Positions 44,886-52,770 of a stretch of DNA of 64,000 bases are shown one piece after another. How positions within the stretch are numbered: the first letter of the stretch is position 1; each line of letters begins with the position of its first letter. Origin of the DNA: a bacterium (GTDB lineage: Bacteria; Desulfobacterota; Binatia; HRBIN30; CADEER01); NCBI GenBank assembly GCA_019637795.1, contig JAHBUY010000001.1, positions 1,192,221-1,256,220 of the forward strand, in the 5' to 3' direction. The notes beneath the pieces were generated by a model, which searched no databases, was not told where the DNA came from, and was given only the letters and a program-made list of their open reading frames with translations. Position numbers and translations under genes: made by a program.

Positions 44886-47058
44886 GCGGGGCGCGCGCCC
44901 GGTAGGCGGTCAGCGCCACCGGCGTCCCCTCGCCCAGCACGATGTGCGAGCGCATGCCGCCGTCGGCGTCGGGGCCGAGATAGCCGGAGTTGACCGGGTC
45001 GTAGATGCGCGAGGCGAACGTCGCGCTGGCGAACGGCGTCAGCTCGAGCCGTTCGCGGATCGCCGCGCACACCGGCGTCGACGTCTCGCCCGGCCGGCGC
45101 AGGCTGGCGCAGCTCAGGCCCTCGTAGAACACCAGGCAGTGCGGCGGCTGCGCGAGCAGCGCCGCGGCCGCGGGCGAGAGCTGCTCGCGCGCCGGCCCGT
45201 CGCCGTCGCCGGCGACGTCGGCGTCGACCACCGTCCAGTAGTCGCCCGCCTGGCCCCCCTCGAGCACCGCCGCCACCCGCCGCAGCCGCGAGGCGAACTG
45301 GTGCTGTAAATCGCCCGGCGCGCCGCGGTACTCGAGCACCGTGCAGCCGGCGGGGATCTGGGTGCGCAGCGAGCGCAGGAAGTCGAATTCGCGCATCTCG
45401 TTGAAGCGCGCGTCGCCGATGAAATCGCGATGCAGCAGCGGCACGGCCGCCAGGTAGGCGGCGACCGCCCAACGGAAGAGCGGCCGCCAGGCGAGCACCA
45501 CCGGCGTCGCCGCGGCGGCGAGGAGAACCAGCGGGCTGACCAGGTTCATGTGGTACCGGGCCTGCATCGCCGCGTGGTACGGGTAGACGAAGGAGTGGAC
45601 GAGGAAGAACCCGACCAGCCAGGCGACGAGGAAGATCGCCCGCGGCCGCTCGCCGCGCCGGCTGAGCGAGCGCGCGCCGAGAATGGCCAGCACGCTGACC
45701 AGCGGCGGCATGATCCACGGGTTGACCAGGGTGTTGAGGCGCGGATTGACGGCGATGCGCAGCGCGTTGAACAGCGTCTGCAGCGCCAGCCCCTGCTCGA
45801 CGCTGCCACTGTAGCGGGCGCGCAGGTTGAACCACGCCGCCAGCAGCGCGGTGGCGCTGACCATCGCCACCGCCAGCGCCGCCCGTCCGGGGATGCCGCG
45901 GCCGCGCGTGCAGATGTAGATGGCGCCGAGGTCGAGGGCGAAGAAGACGATGTTCTCCGGGCGCACGAAGTAGGTCGCGGTGCAGAGCAGCGGCAGCATG
46001 GCGAAGGAGGCGACGCGCCAGGCGCGCGAGCGATCGCCGAGCGCGGTGTAGAGCACGACGAAGGTCATCGACGACGTCGCGATCGACTGGATCATGTAGA
46101 CGTCGCTGCGCGAGAAGCGCAGGTGCTCGGGGAGGATCACCAGCAGCCCGGCGGCGGCCAGCGCCTGCCGGTGGTCGCCGAGGATGTAGCGGGCGTGCGC
46201 GTACATCGCCAGCGGCGTCATGATCGCGATCAGGTAGTTCGAAGCGAACAGCACGTCGGTGAGGAACAGGCGGCCGCCGCCGACGCGGTTGAGCCAGCGC
46301 AGGATCTCGCCGTCCCAGATGCGCGCCGGCAGCGGCGCCAGCCGCTCGTAGGCCCAGGCCTCCATCAGGTTCGAGCTCGGCAGCGCGGCGCGCAGGATCG
46401 CGCCGACCACCAGCAGCGCGAGCAGCGCCGGCGCCACCCACGGCGGATCGTCGCGCATCTGGCGACTGAGATGGGCGAGCAGGAAGACGAGGCCGACGAG
46501 CATGATGACGATGCCGTCGCCGGGCAGGCCCAACGCCATGCGCCGCCAGTCGAAGCGCGGCGCCGGAGCCGAACCGGAGCCGGCGTCGCGCGTCGTCTCG
46601 TCGGGCGCATCCGGCGGCCAGAAGTCTGAGGCGTCGTTCTGCTCGACCGCCGCCGCCAGAACGTCGAGCGGATCCGGCGCCGGCGCCGCCCCGGGCGGTG
46701 CCTCGCGCAGCAGCGCGAAGCTGCGGCTGCGCGCGCTCCCCGCCGGCGCCCGCCCGGGATGGGTCAGGATCAGGGTCCGCGTCTGCTGCCCCGGGCCGGC
46801 CAGCACGCAGCGGATCCGGTCCGCCTCGATCGACACCCCCCACAGCACCCAGCCGGGCGCCACCTCGCTGCCGACCCCGTACGGCCGCAGCAGCGCGACC
46901 ACCTCCTGCTCGCGGCCGCCGGCGATCACCGGCAGGCCGTCGGACGGCGGGCCGTCCGCCGCCGCCACGCCGAGCGCCGCCAGCCCGAGGATGATGCCGG
47001 CGCCGAGGACGCGCATCGCGCGCCGGCGGCGCCAGGGGGGCGCGGCGGGTGTGGTCAC
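44872..47058 (-). CDS. GT-C-like polytopic membrane protein
   Basis: The 728-residue protein starts with a signal-anchor (AMRVLGAGIILGLAALGVAAA) and an N-terminal soluble segment of about 140 residues, then about ten transmembrane helices from residue 185 to 550, and ends with a periplasmic domain of 150 residues with cysteines. The loop LPSSNLMEAWAYERLAPLP and the helical spacing resemble GT-C glycosyltransferases such as ArnT/PMT-like enzymes, but no DD motif could be fixed. It lies 10 bases downstream of a radical SAM gene on the same strand, so the two are co-transcribed. Confidence 0.65.
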   Translation of the reverse strand: MTTPAAPPWRRRRAMRVLGAGIILGLAALGVAAADGPPSDGLPVIAGGREQEVVALLRPYGVGSEVAPGWVLWGVSIEADRIRCVLAGPGQQTRTLILTHPGRAPAGSARSRSFALLREAPPGAAPAPDPLDVLAAAVEQNDASDFWPPDAPDETTRDAGSGSAPAPRFDWRRMALGLPGDGIVIMLVGLVFLLAHLSRQMRDDPPWVAPALLALLVVGAILRAALPSSNLMEAWAYERLAPLPARIWDGEILRWLNRVGGGRLFLTDVLFASNYLIAIMTPLAMYAHARYILGDHRQALAAAGLLVILPEHLRFSRSDVYMIQSIATSSMTFVVLYTALGDRSRAWRVASFAMLPLLCTATYFVRPENIVFFALDLGAIYICTRGRGIPGRAALAVAMVSATALLAAWFNLRARYSGSVEQGLALQTLFNALRIAVNPRLNTLVNPWIMPPLVSVLAILGARSLSRRGERPRAIFLVAWLVGFFLVHSFVYPYHAAMQARYHMNLVSPLVLLAAAATPVVLAWRPLFRWAVAAYLAAVPLLHRDFIGDARFNEMREFDFLRSLRTQIPAGCTVLEYRGAPGDLQHQFASRLRRVAAVLEGGQAGDYWTVVDADVAGDGDGPAREQLSPAAAALLAQPPHCLVFYEGLSCASLRRPGETSTPVCAAIRERLELTPFASATFASRIYDPVNSGYLGPDADGGMRSHIVLGEGTPVALTAYRARAPLSGR

Positions 47059-47068
47059 CGGCGGGCGT

Positions 47069-48364
47069 TCACGCCGCCGGAGCGGCGGCGAGCGGCTGGG
47101 CGCAGGCGTCGCCGTAGAGCTCGACGTCCGCGACCCGGACGCCGAAGCAGGCGCCGCGGACGGCGCAGTCGGCGCACGCCGGGAGATAGGTGCGGCCGTC
47201 GAGGCGCTCCGGGATCGGCGCCAGGGTGGCCACCCGCGGATCGGCGGCGAAGGCGCAGAGCGGCGGGCCGCAGGGGCCGTCGAGGCCGCTGACCCGCACC
47301 CCGAGGGCGAAGGCGCGATCGATCACCGTGCGCAGCACGGCGCGCAGGCGCTCGGGCTCGGGGAGGATCGACGGCAGGAGCGAGCGGTCGTAGGGATCGG
47401 TCGGCTGCGACAGCATCAGCCCCTGCAGGTTGGGGTGCGGTCCGAAGGTCTGGTGCACGAACCCGGGCACGTCGGCGAGGTGGTCGATGCCCTCGCGCGT
47501 CATGACGCAGTTGAGCCGCACCGGCACCCCCGCCTCGAGCAGGGCGCGAATGCCGGCGACGGTGCGGGCGAAGGTGCCGGGGGCGCGGGTGATCAGATCG
47601 GAGGTGGCGGCGTCGCCGCTGTGCAGCGAGACGAAGCAACTGGAGAGCCCGGCGGCGCGCAAGCGCGACGCCAGGTCCGCCTTGCCGAATTGGATGGCAT
47701 TGGTCTCCAGCGTCACCGACTCGAAGCCGAGCTGACGCGCCCGGCGCACGTAGTCCTCGAGTCGGCGGTCGAGCGTCGGCTCGCCGCCGGAGATGATCAG
47801 GCTGCGCGCCCCGGCGGCGCGCAGGTCCTCGATCCAGGTCAGGACCTGTTCGGCATCGAACCGACCCCAGGCGCGGTCCTGCCAGCAGATGCCGCAGTTC
47901 TGGTTGCACAGGAAGCCGGTGCGGACGAGCCCCTGGTCGCCGATGCCGGGCACGAGCTGGCGGTAGAAGGCCATCGGCACGCCGAGCGGCAGGGTCGCCA
48001 GTTGCCGCGCCGGCGCCAGCGCGCGCTGCCATTTGTCGGCGCCGATCGCCGCCTGCAGCCGGCGCGCCATGGTCTGGAGCTGGCGGTCGAAGCGGCGCGC
48101 GTCGGCGTGCAGCTCGACGACGGAGGCGCGGATGGCGGCGCCGCCGCCGTTCTCCTCCAGGCGCAGGCGGGCGAGCGGCGCGCTCTTGCCGAGGACGAGA
48201 TCGATGGCGCCGCGCGTCGTCGCGACCGCGAGCAGGGTCAGGTCGAAGGCCGGCAGCTCGATCGGCACCGCCGGCGCGCCGACCAGGGCGCGCGCGATCT
48301 CCAGTTGCAGCGCCGCGCCGCGGGTCTCGATGTCGACCGGGTCGCGGAAGCGCGCCGCGCTCAT
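47069..48364 (-). CDS. Radical SAM protein, CNQNCGICW type
   Basis: From ATG 48364 with GAGGGGG six bases upstream, the protein has 431 residues. The cluster motif is Cys153-x3-Cys157-x2-Cys160 (FLCNQNCGICWQDRAW), followed by SLIISGGEPTLDRRL and VTLETNAIQFGKADLA. This closely parallels FACNQDCRPCWQGRDW and TLETNAVRF of the fusion protein at 36147, so the two share a subfamily. A C-terminal Cys group (CADCAVRGACFG) resembles a twitch/SPASM cluster site. It heads a minus-strand pair with the GT-C-like gene. Longer starts add low-complexity Arg/Ser. Confidence 0.82.
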   Translation of the reverse strand: MSAARFRDPVDIETRGAALQLEIARALVGAPAVPIELPAFDLTLLAVATTRGAIDLVLGKSAPLARLRLEENGGGAAIRASVVELHADARRFDRQLQTMARRLQAAIGADKWQRALAPARQLATLPLGVPMAFYRQLVPGIGDQGLVRTGFLCNQNCGICWQDRAWGRFDAEQVLTWIEDLRAAGARSLIISGGEPTLDRRLEDYVRRARQLGFESVTLETNAIQFGKADLASRLRAAGLSSCFVSLHSGDAATSDLITRAPGTFARTVAGIRALLEAGVPVRLNCVMTREGIDHLADVPGFVHQTFGPHPNLQGLMLSQPTDPYDRSLLPSILPEPERLRAVLRTVIDRAFALGVRVSGLDGPCGPPLCAFAADPRVATLAPIPERLDGRTYLPACADCAVRGACFGVRVADVELYGDACAQPLAAAPAA

Positions 48365-48699
48365 GGCGACCCCCTCGCCGCGCCGCAGCCGGCTCTCGCC
48401 ATCGCCGGCCCGCGGCGCCGCGGCCGACGCGGAACTGGAGCTGCTGCTGGCCGGCATCGCCCGCGACCCTAGCGCAACCGGAATCCTTTCTGAAACGACT
48501 TCTGCGCGGCGCGGTGCGCTCCAGCTTCGTCGGCGGCAGCCAGCGCGCCGAGGCGCGGGCGCATCCGCCCAGCCGCCCGAGCGCCCTGTCGATCCCGGTC
48601 CGGCTCGCGCGACATCGGGGCGTGGAGTACGGCGCATTCGGTCGTGGCGCGGCGTCGGCACGGCGGCGCCTCGCCCCGGCGAGGAGAAGGAGACACGCG

Positions 48700-49056
48700 A
48701 TGCAGTACCTGCTGCTGTTGTATTCGGACGAGACCCGCTGGCCGGAGATGTCGGCGGCCGAGCAGGCGGCGGCCGCTGCCGAGTACGGCGCCTACCGCCA
48801 GGCGCTGGCCAAGGCCGGCGCCCTGATCGGCGCCAGCCGGCTGCGGCCGACCTCGGCGACGACGACGGTCCGCGTCGAGAGCGGCCGCACCCAGGTTCTC
48901 GACGGCCCCTACGCGGAAGCGAAGGAGCAGCTCGGCGGCTTCTTCCTCATCGACGTCGCCGACCTCGACGCCGCCATCGCCTGGGCGGCCCGCTGCCCGG
49001 CGGCGCGGCACGGGACGATCGAGGTGCGGCCGCTGTGGCCACCGGACGCCGCCTGA
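48700..49056 (+). CDS. YCII-family (DGPF-domain) protein
   Basis: The 118-residue protein begins MQYLLLLYSDETRWPEM and has the family core VLDGPYAEAKEQLGGFFLID and LDAAIAWAARCPAARHGTIE. These small ferredoxin-like-fold proteins are often linked to extracytoplasmic-function sigma factors in GC-rich bacteria, although none is adjacent. A GAGGAGAAGGAGA ribosome site precedes the ATG. Its last two thirds are duplicated at 50618-50848. Confidence 0.9.
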   Translation: MQYLLLLYSDETRWPEMSAAEQAAAAAEYGAYRQALAKAGALIGASRLRPTSATTTVRVESGRTQVLDGPYAEAKEQLGGFFLIDVADLDAAIAWAARCPAARHGTIEVRPLWPPDAA

Positions 49057-49074
49057 GGGCCGGCCGGACCCGGC
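48844..49074 (+). repeat. 231-bp direct repeat, copy 1
   Basis: This segment (3' two thirds of the YCII gene plus 18 bases) recurs at 50618-50848 with only a few substitutions at a constant offset of 1774 bases. Similarity fades beyond both borders. Confidence 0.85.
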
Positions 49075-49099
49075 GCCTGCGCGCGCCGCCCCGGGGCCA

Positions 49100-49216
49100 C
49101 ACCGCCAGCGTCGTTGGCGCAACACGAGGCGTCGACGGCGCGGCTGGGCACGTCGGCGAGCAGGTCGAGGTGGCCGTCGCCGTCGAAATCGGCGGCGGCG
49201 AACCGCGGCGGGCCAA
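49100..49216 (-). pseudogene. Fragment of an FG-GAP/VCBS repeat protein
   Basis: On the minus strand the frame reads RFAAADFDGDGHLDLLADVP, a canonical FG-GAP/VCBS calcium-binding repeat (DFDGDGHLD). No start or further repeats are present around it, so it is a remnant of a larger surface protein gene lost by rearrangement. Confidence 0.5.
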
Positions 49217-49247
49217 GCCGGGCCCGATTGTGGTAGGAAGCTGCGCC

Positions 49248-50516
49248 ATGCTCACACGATCACTCCCCTTACTGGTCGTGACCATGTCGCTGGCCACGTT
49301 GGCCGCGCCATTCACCACATCGGCGGTAACGATCGAGGTTGGCTCGGTAGTCGTCGTCAGCGAGAGCGTCCAACTCCCGGTGGTGTTGCTGACGGAAGGC
49401 GCGTTCGTGGCGGGGGCACAAATCGACATTCTTTTTCCCGTAGATGCCCAGATCGACGCTCGCGCTAATGGCAAACCGGACTGCAGCATAAACCCAACGA
49501 TCGACAAAGGCGGCTCTTCATTCATGTTTCAACCGGCCGGGTGTCAGCCGGCAAGGGATTGCAGCAGCATCCGGGCACTTGTCTTGGCGCTGGATAACGT
49601 AGACCCGATTCCCGATGGCGCGACGATGTTCACATGCCGGATGCTTGTAATCGCACAGGCGGGAGAGCTCGACATCGAGTGCGGAAATGCCGGAGCCCAC
49701 GACCCAGACGGTAACGCGCTTACGACAAACTGCCTCAATGGACTGATTACCATCGGCAACACCACGCCGGCCGCCACCCGCACAGGGACACCTACTCGGA
49801 CCGTCACGGGCACGCGCACTCCCACACCCGTCCCAACCGTCACGTTTACGCGCACGGCGTCGAGAACGCCGACGCAAACACGGACCGCGACGATAACGCC
49901 GACACCGACGGCCACGCCCCGGCGAGTCGTGATGACTCTCGGCGCAGGGAGGGGGGTTCCTGGCGGCACCGTTCGGCTGTTCGTCTCGATCCGCACCTCG
50001 GACCTGCCTACGGTCGCAACATCGAACGATCTGTATTTCGATGAGGCGTTCTCGTTCGAAGGGTGCCGGCTAGAAACGAGCGCAAATAAGCAACTGGTTG
50101 CGACTAGACTGTCCGAGAACACCGCGCGCGTATTCGTGCAATCACCCTCCAACAACAACCCTCTTCCCGATGGGCCGCTCTACAGTTGCGCATTTGCCGC
50201 TGGGTCCGCGCTGCTTCCGGGGAACTATACAGTGTACGTTGACGACGTAGTCGCCTACAAAGCGGGCGGTGCGGCCGGCTGGCCGACCGCTGGCGTCGAC
50301 GGTGCCTTGGTCATATCCCTGGCACCACCGAGTTGCGTTGGAGACTGCAGCCGGTCGGCGAGGGTCAGAATCTCTGACCTGATCACGGCTGTAAACATCG
50401 CTCTCGGAAACCAGCCGCTCAACGCCTGCGACACACTCGATACGAACGGCGATCTTCTCGTGAGTATCAACGAGATAATCGCCGCAGTAGGCAACGCGCT
50501 CAACGGCTGCGGCTAG
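49248..50516 (+). CDS. Secreted protein with two cohesin-like domains and a dockerin-like C-terminus
   Basis: The 422-residue protein has a signal peptide (MLTRSLPLLVVTMSLATLAAP), a cohesin-like beta domain of about 145 residues (SESVQLPVVLLTEGAFVAG), a TPTRTVTGTRTPTPVPTVT-type linker of about 60 residues, a second cohesin-like domain and a C-terminal duplicated dockerin-like module. The latter starts CVGDCSRSARVRISDLIT and has DTNGDLLVSINEIIAAVGN as its second unit. The first unit has lost the acidic calcium ligands; the second keeps them. Base composition is visibly lower in GC than the neighbours, and it is flanked by a 231-bp direct repeat, so it is probably acquired. Confidence 0.75.
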   Translation: MLTRSLPLLVVTMSLATLAAPFTTSAVTIEVGSVVVVSESVQLPVVLLTEGAFVAGAQIDILFPVDAQIDARANGKPDCSINPTIDKGGSSFMFQPAGCQPARDCSSIRALVLALDNVDPIPDGATMFTCRMLVIAQAGELDIECGNAGAHDPDGNALTTNCLNGLITIGNTTPAATRTGTPTRTVTGTRTPTPVPTVTFTRTASRTPTQTRTATITPTPTATPRRVVMTLGAGRGVPGGTVRLFVSIRTSDLPTVATSNDLYFDEAFSFEGCRLETSANKQLVATRLSENTARVFVQSPSNNNPLPDGPLYSCAFAAGSALLPGNYTVYVDDVVAYKAGGAAGWPTAGVDGALVISLAPPSCVGDCSRSARVRISDLITAVNIALGNQPLNACDTLDTNGDLLVSINEIIAAVGNALNGCG

Positions 50517-50617
50517 GCGCGCTGACCGCCGCCGGCCCCAACTCATCCACCGCCGCGCGAGGCACCGCGGCGCCTCGCCACTCGGCATCACCAACGTGTG
50601 GACGAACATCCGCCTGC

Positions 50618-50848
50618 CGGCCGACCTCGGCGACGACGACGGTCCGCGTCGAGAGCGGCCGCACCCAGGTTCTCGACGGCCCCTACGCGGAAGTGAAGGA
50701 GCAGCTCGGCGGCTTCCTCCTCATCGACGTCGCCGACCTCGACGCCGCCATCGCCTGGGCGGCCCGCTGCCCGGCGGCGCGGCACGGGACGATCGAGGTG
50801 CGGCCGCTGTGGCCGCCGGACGCCGCCTGAGGGCCGGCCGGACCCGGC
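50618..50848 (+). pseudogene. 231-bp direct repeat, copy 2: 5'-truncated YCII gene
   Basis: This copy lacks the first third of the YCII gene and reads DGPYAEVKEQLGGFLLIDVA before the same C-terminus and stop. With the copy at 48844 it brackets the cohesin/dockerin-like gene and the FG-GAP remnant. Confidence 0.8.
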
Positions 50849-50883
50849 ACCTCAGCGCGCCCCCCCCGGGGGGGCGAGCGTCT

Positions 50884-52302
50884 TCACTGTCGTTCCGGCG
50901 CCGGGCCCGCGGCGGACGATTCGGCCCGCAGCGACACCGTCAGCTCGGTGCGCTCCCCCGGCGTGCTGTCGACGGCAACGGTGCCGCCCTGCGCTTCCAC
51001 GAGCGATTTGACGATGAAGAGGCCGAGCCCCATCCCCGAGCGGGCGCGCCCGGTCTCTGTCTGCTGATACCTGCCAAAGAGCAGCGGCAACTCGTGTGGG
51101 GCGATGCCCGGCCCGCTGTTGATCACCGCGACACGGACCCCGTCCGCACCGTGCGTCGCCCGCAAGTGGATCTCTCCGCCATCCGGCGTGAACTTGAAGG
51201 CGTTGTGCAGCAGGTTCGCGAAGACCCGCTCGAGGGCGCGCGGATCCCCGAGCACGCGCGGCAGGGCGTCGTCGCACTCGACGGTCACGGCGATGTCGCG
51301 CAGCTTCGCTTCCGGTCGGTAGGGCGCGCTCACTCGGGCCAACAGGGCGGAGAGTGAAAGCGGCCGCCGCTCGAGCTTGAGCTCGCCGAGCTCGATGTTG
51401 GTGAGATCGAGATAGTTGCTGATCAAGCCCACGATCGATCGCGCATTGCCACCGATGGCGGCGACGAGGGGTTCCGCCTCCGCAGGCAGCGGCAGGCGCT
51501 GCAGGACGTCCACGTACCCGTAGATGACGCCGAGCGGGTTTCTGATGTCGTGCGTCAGCATGGCCAGGTAATCGCCGCGATAGCGCTCCAACTGCTTGCG
51601 CGCGGTGATGTCGCGGACGTTCACCTGCAGCACCTTCTCCCGCTCCACCCAGAAGGCGTTTCCCACCAGCTCGACGTCGACCCGCCGGCCGTCCTTGCGC
51701 GTCAGTTGCAGGTGCTCGCAGTGGAAGCGCTCCATCCGCGTCCATTCTCCAATCGGCTGCGGCGGCACCGCATCGCTGAAGCAGCGGATGCCGGCGAGGG
51801 GCCGACCCACCAATTCGGGCGCCGCATAGCCGAGCAGTTGCTCCAGAAAGGGATTGATCGCGGTGACCGTGCCGCGGGCGTCGGCGATGATGATGCCATC
51901 CGTCGTGGTCTCGAACAGGCGACGGTAGCGGTGCTCGGAATGGGCGAGGACGGCTTGCGCCCGGTTGCGTTGCAGCGTCAGGACCGTCGCGATCCAGAGA
52001 ACGATCGCGCCGATCACCCGATCCAGTATGGCCAGCCCGACGGTGAGACCGCCGCCGGGAGACAAGACCAGGCCGAGGCACATGAGCGCGGTGCAGCAGG
52101 CGGCGGTGGCGATGATCTGTCGCCGCCGCAGCGACGACGCGAACAGCACCGGCAGAACGTACAAGGCCCAGTCGGGGCTCCAGAACGCCGTGTTGAGATC
52201 CACGGCGAAGATCGCCGCGGCGAGGATCGCCACGACCAGCAGGGTTCGGCGCCCGGGAGCGGGTTCCGCCGCGACGCCGTGTGGGTCCTTTCGTCCGTCC
52301 AC
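50884..52302 (-). CDS. Membrane PAS-domain histidine kinase
   Basis: This 472-residue sensor kinase has about four N-terminal hydrophobic segments (residues 20-110), a PAS domain (RRLFETTTDGIIIADARGTV; LEQLLGYAAPELVG; then VRDITARKQLE), the phosphoacceptor His in YLAMLTHDIRNPLGVI and an ATPase domain with N box NLLHNAFKFT and G boxes VINSGPGIA and GMGLGLFIVKSL. No response regulator is adjacent. The final residues are disordered. It probably senses a signal at the membrane or through its PAS pocket. Confidence 0.92.
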   Translation of the reverse strand: MDGRKDPHGVAAEPAPGRRTLLVVAILAAAIFAVDLNTAFWSPDWALYVLPVLFASSLRRRQIIATAACCTALMCLGLVLSPGGGLTVGLAILDRVIGAIVLWIATVLTLQRNRAQAVLAHSEHRYRRLFETTTDGIIIADARGTVTAINPFLEQLLGYAAPELVGRPLAGIRCFSDAVPPQPIGEWTRMERFHCEHLQLTRKDGRRVDVELVGNAFWVEREKVLQVNVRDITARKQLERYRGDYLAMLTHDIRNPLGVIYGYVDVLQRLPLPAEAEPLVAAIGGNARSIVGLISNYLDLTNIELGELKLERRPLSLSALLARVSAPYRPEAKLRDIAVTVECDDALPRVLGDPRALERVFANLLHNAFKFTPDGGEIHLRATHGADGVRVAVINSGPGIAPHELPLLFGRYQQTETGRARSGMGLGLFIVKSLVEAQGGTVAVDSTPGERTELTVSLRAESSAAGPAPERQ

Positions 52303-52367
52303 GCGCGCTCAGTATCGCACCCGCGCACCGTTCGGCGAACGCAGGAACCACCGCTCGGCGCGGCCGG

Positions 52368-52553
52368 TCACCGCGCCGCGTCGATCATGCTGTTGATGGT
52401 CATCGACTGCTCGGCGACGCTGCCGCTGTTGAACGACCACGCGGAGGCGTGGATGCGCGTGGCGCGGCCGCGCTGGGTGTCGATCATGACCGCGGCGCGC
52501 GGGACCAGGCCGGCGTCGCCGGGCGGTCCCTCGTCCGGCGTGTCTCGGTCCAT
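52368..52553 (-). CDS. Short hypothetical protein, 61 aa
   Basis: This frame encodes MDRDTPDEGPPGDAGLVPRA followed by VMIDTQRGRATRIHASAWSF and ends NSMIDAAR. Codon use is unremarkable, and no motif or ribosome site stands out. It may be the remnant of a longer gene between the histidine kinase and the hydrolase-cyclase fusion. Confidence 0.25.
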   Translation of the reverse strand: MDRDTPDEGPPGDAGLVPRAAVMIDTQRGRATRIHASAWSFNSGSVAEQSMTINSMIDAAR

Positions 52554-52770
52554 GGGCGCGATCGATTCCGGTCTCCGGCACCAGTCCTCTCACCGCCCTA
52601 TGCCGGCGAGCCGAGCCTTTTTGCCACGGCGGCGGGCGCACCCGGCATCCGGTGCCGGCGTCCAGCGTCGCCGGCGCCGATGTGCGGGTTCGCGCTCGAC
52701 CGGGCTGCCCGGGGAACCGGCGCGTTGGCCTCGCCTGGGCGGACGCGCGCCCCGACGCGCCGCGGGCCGG

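Noticed and set aside
48363..48490. Possible RiPP precursor-like start (ADAELELLLAGIARDPSATG) antisense to the radical SAM start
   Set aside because: The frame stays open far beyond peptide length, through to the cohesin-like gene, and has no ribosome site, so a precursor peptide cannot be supported.
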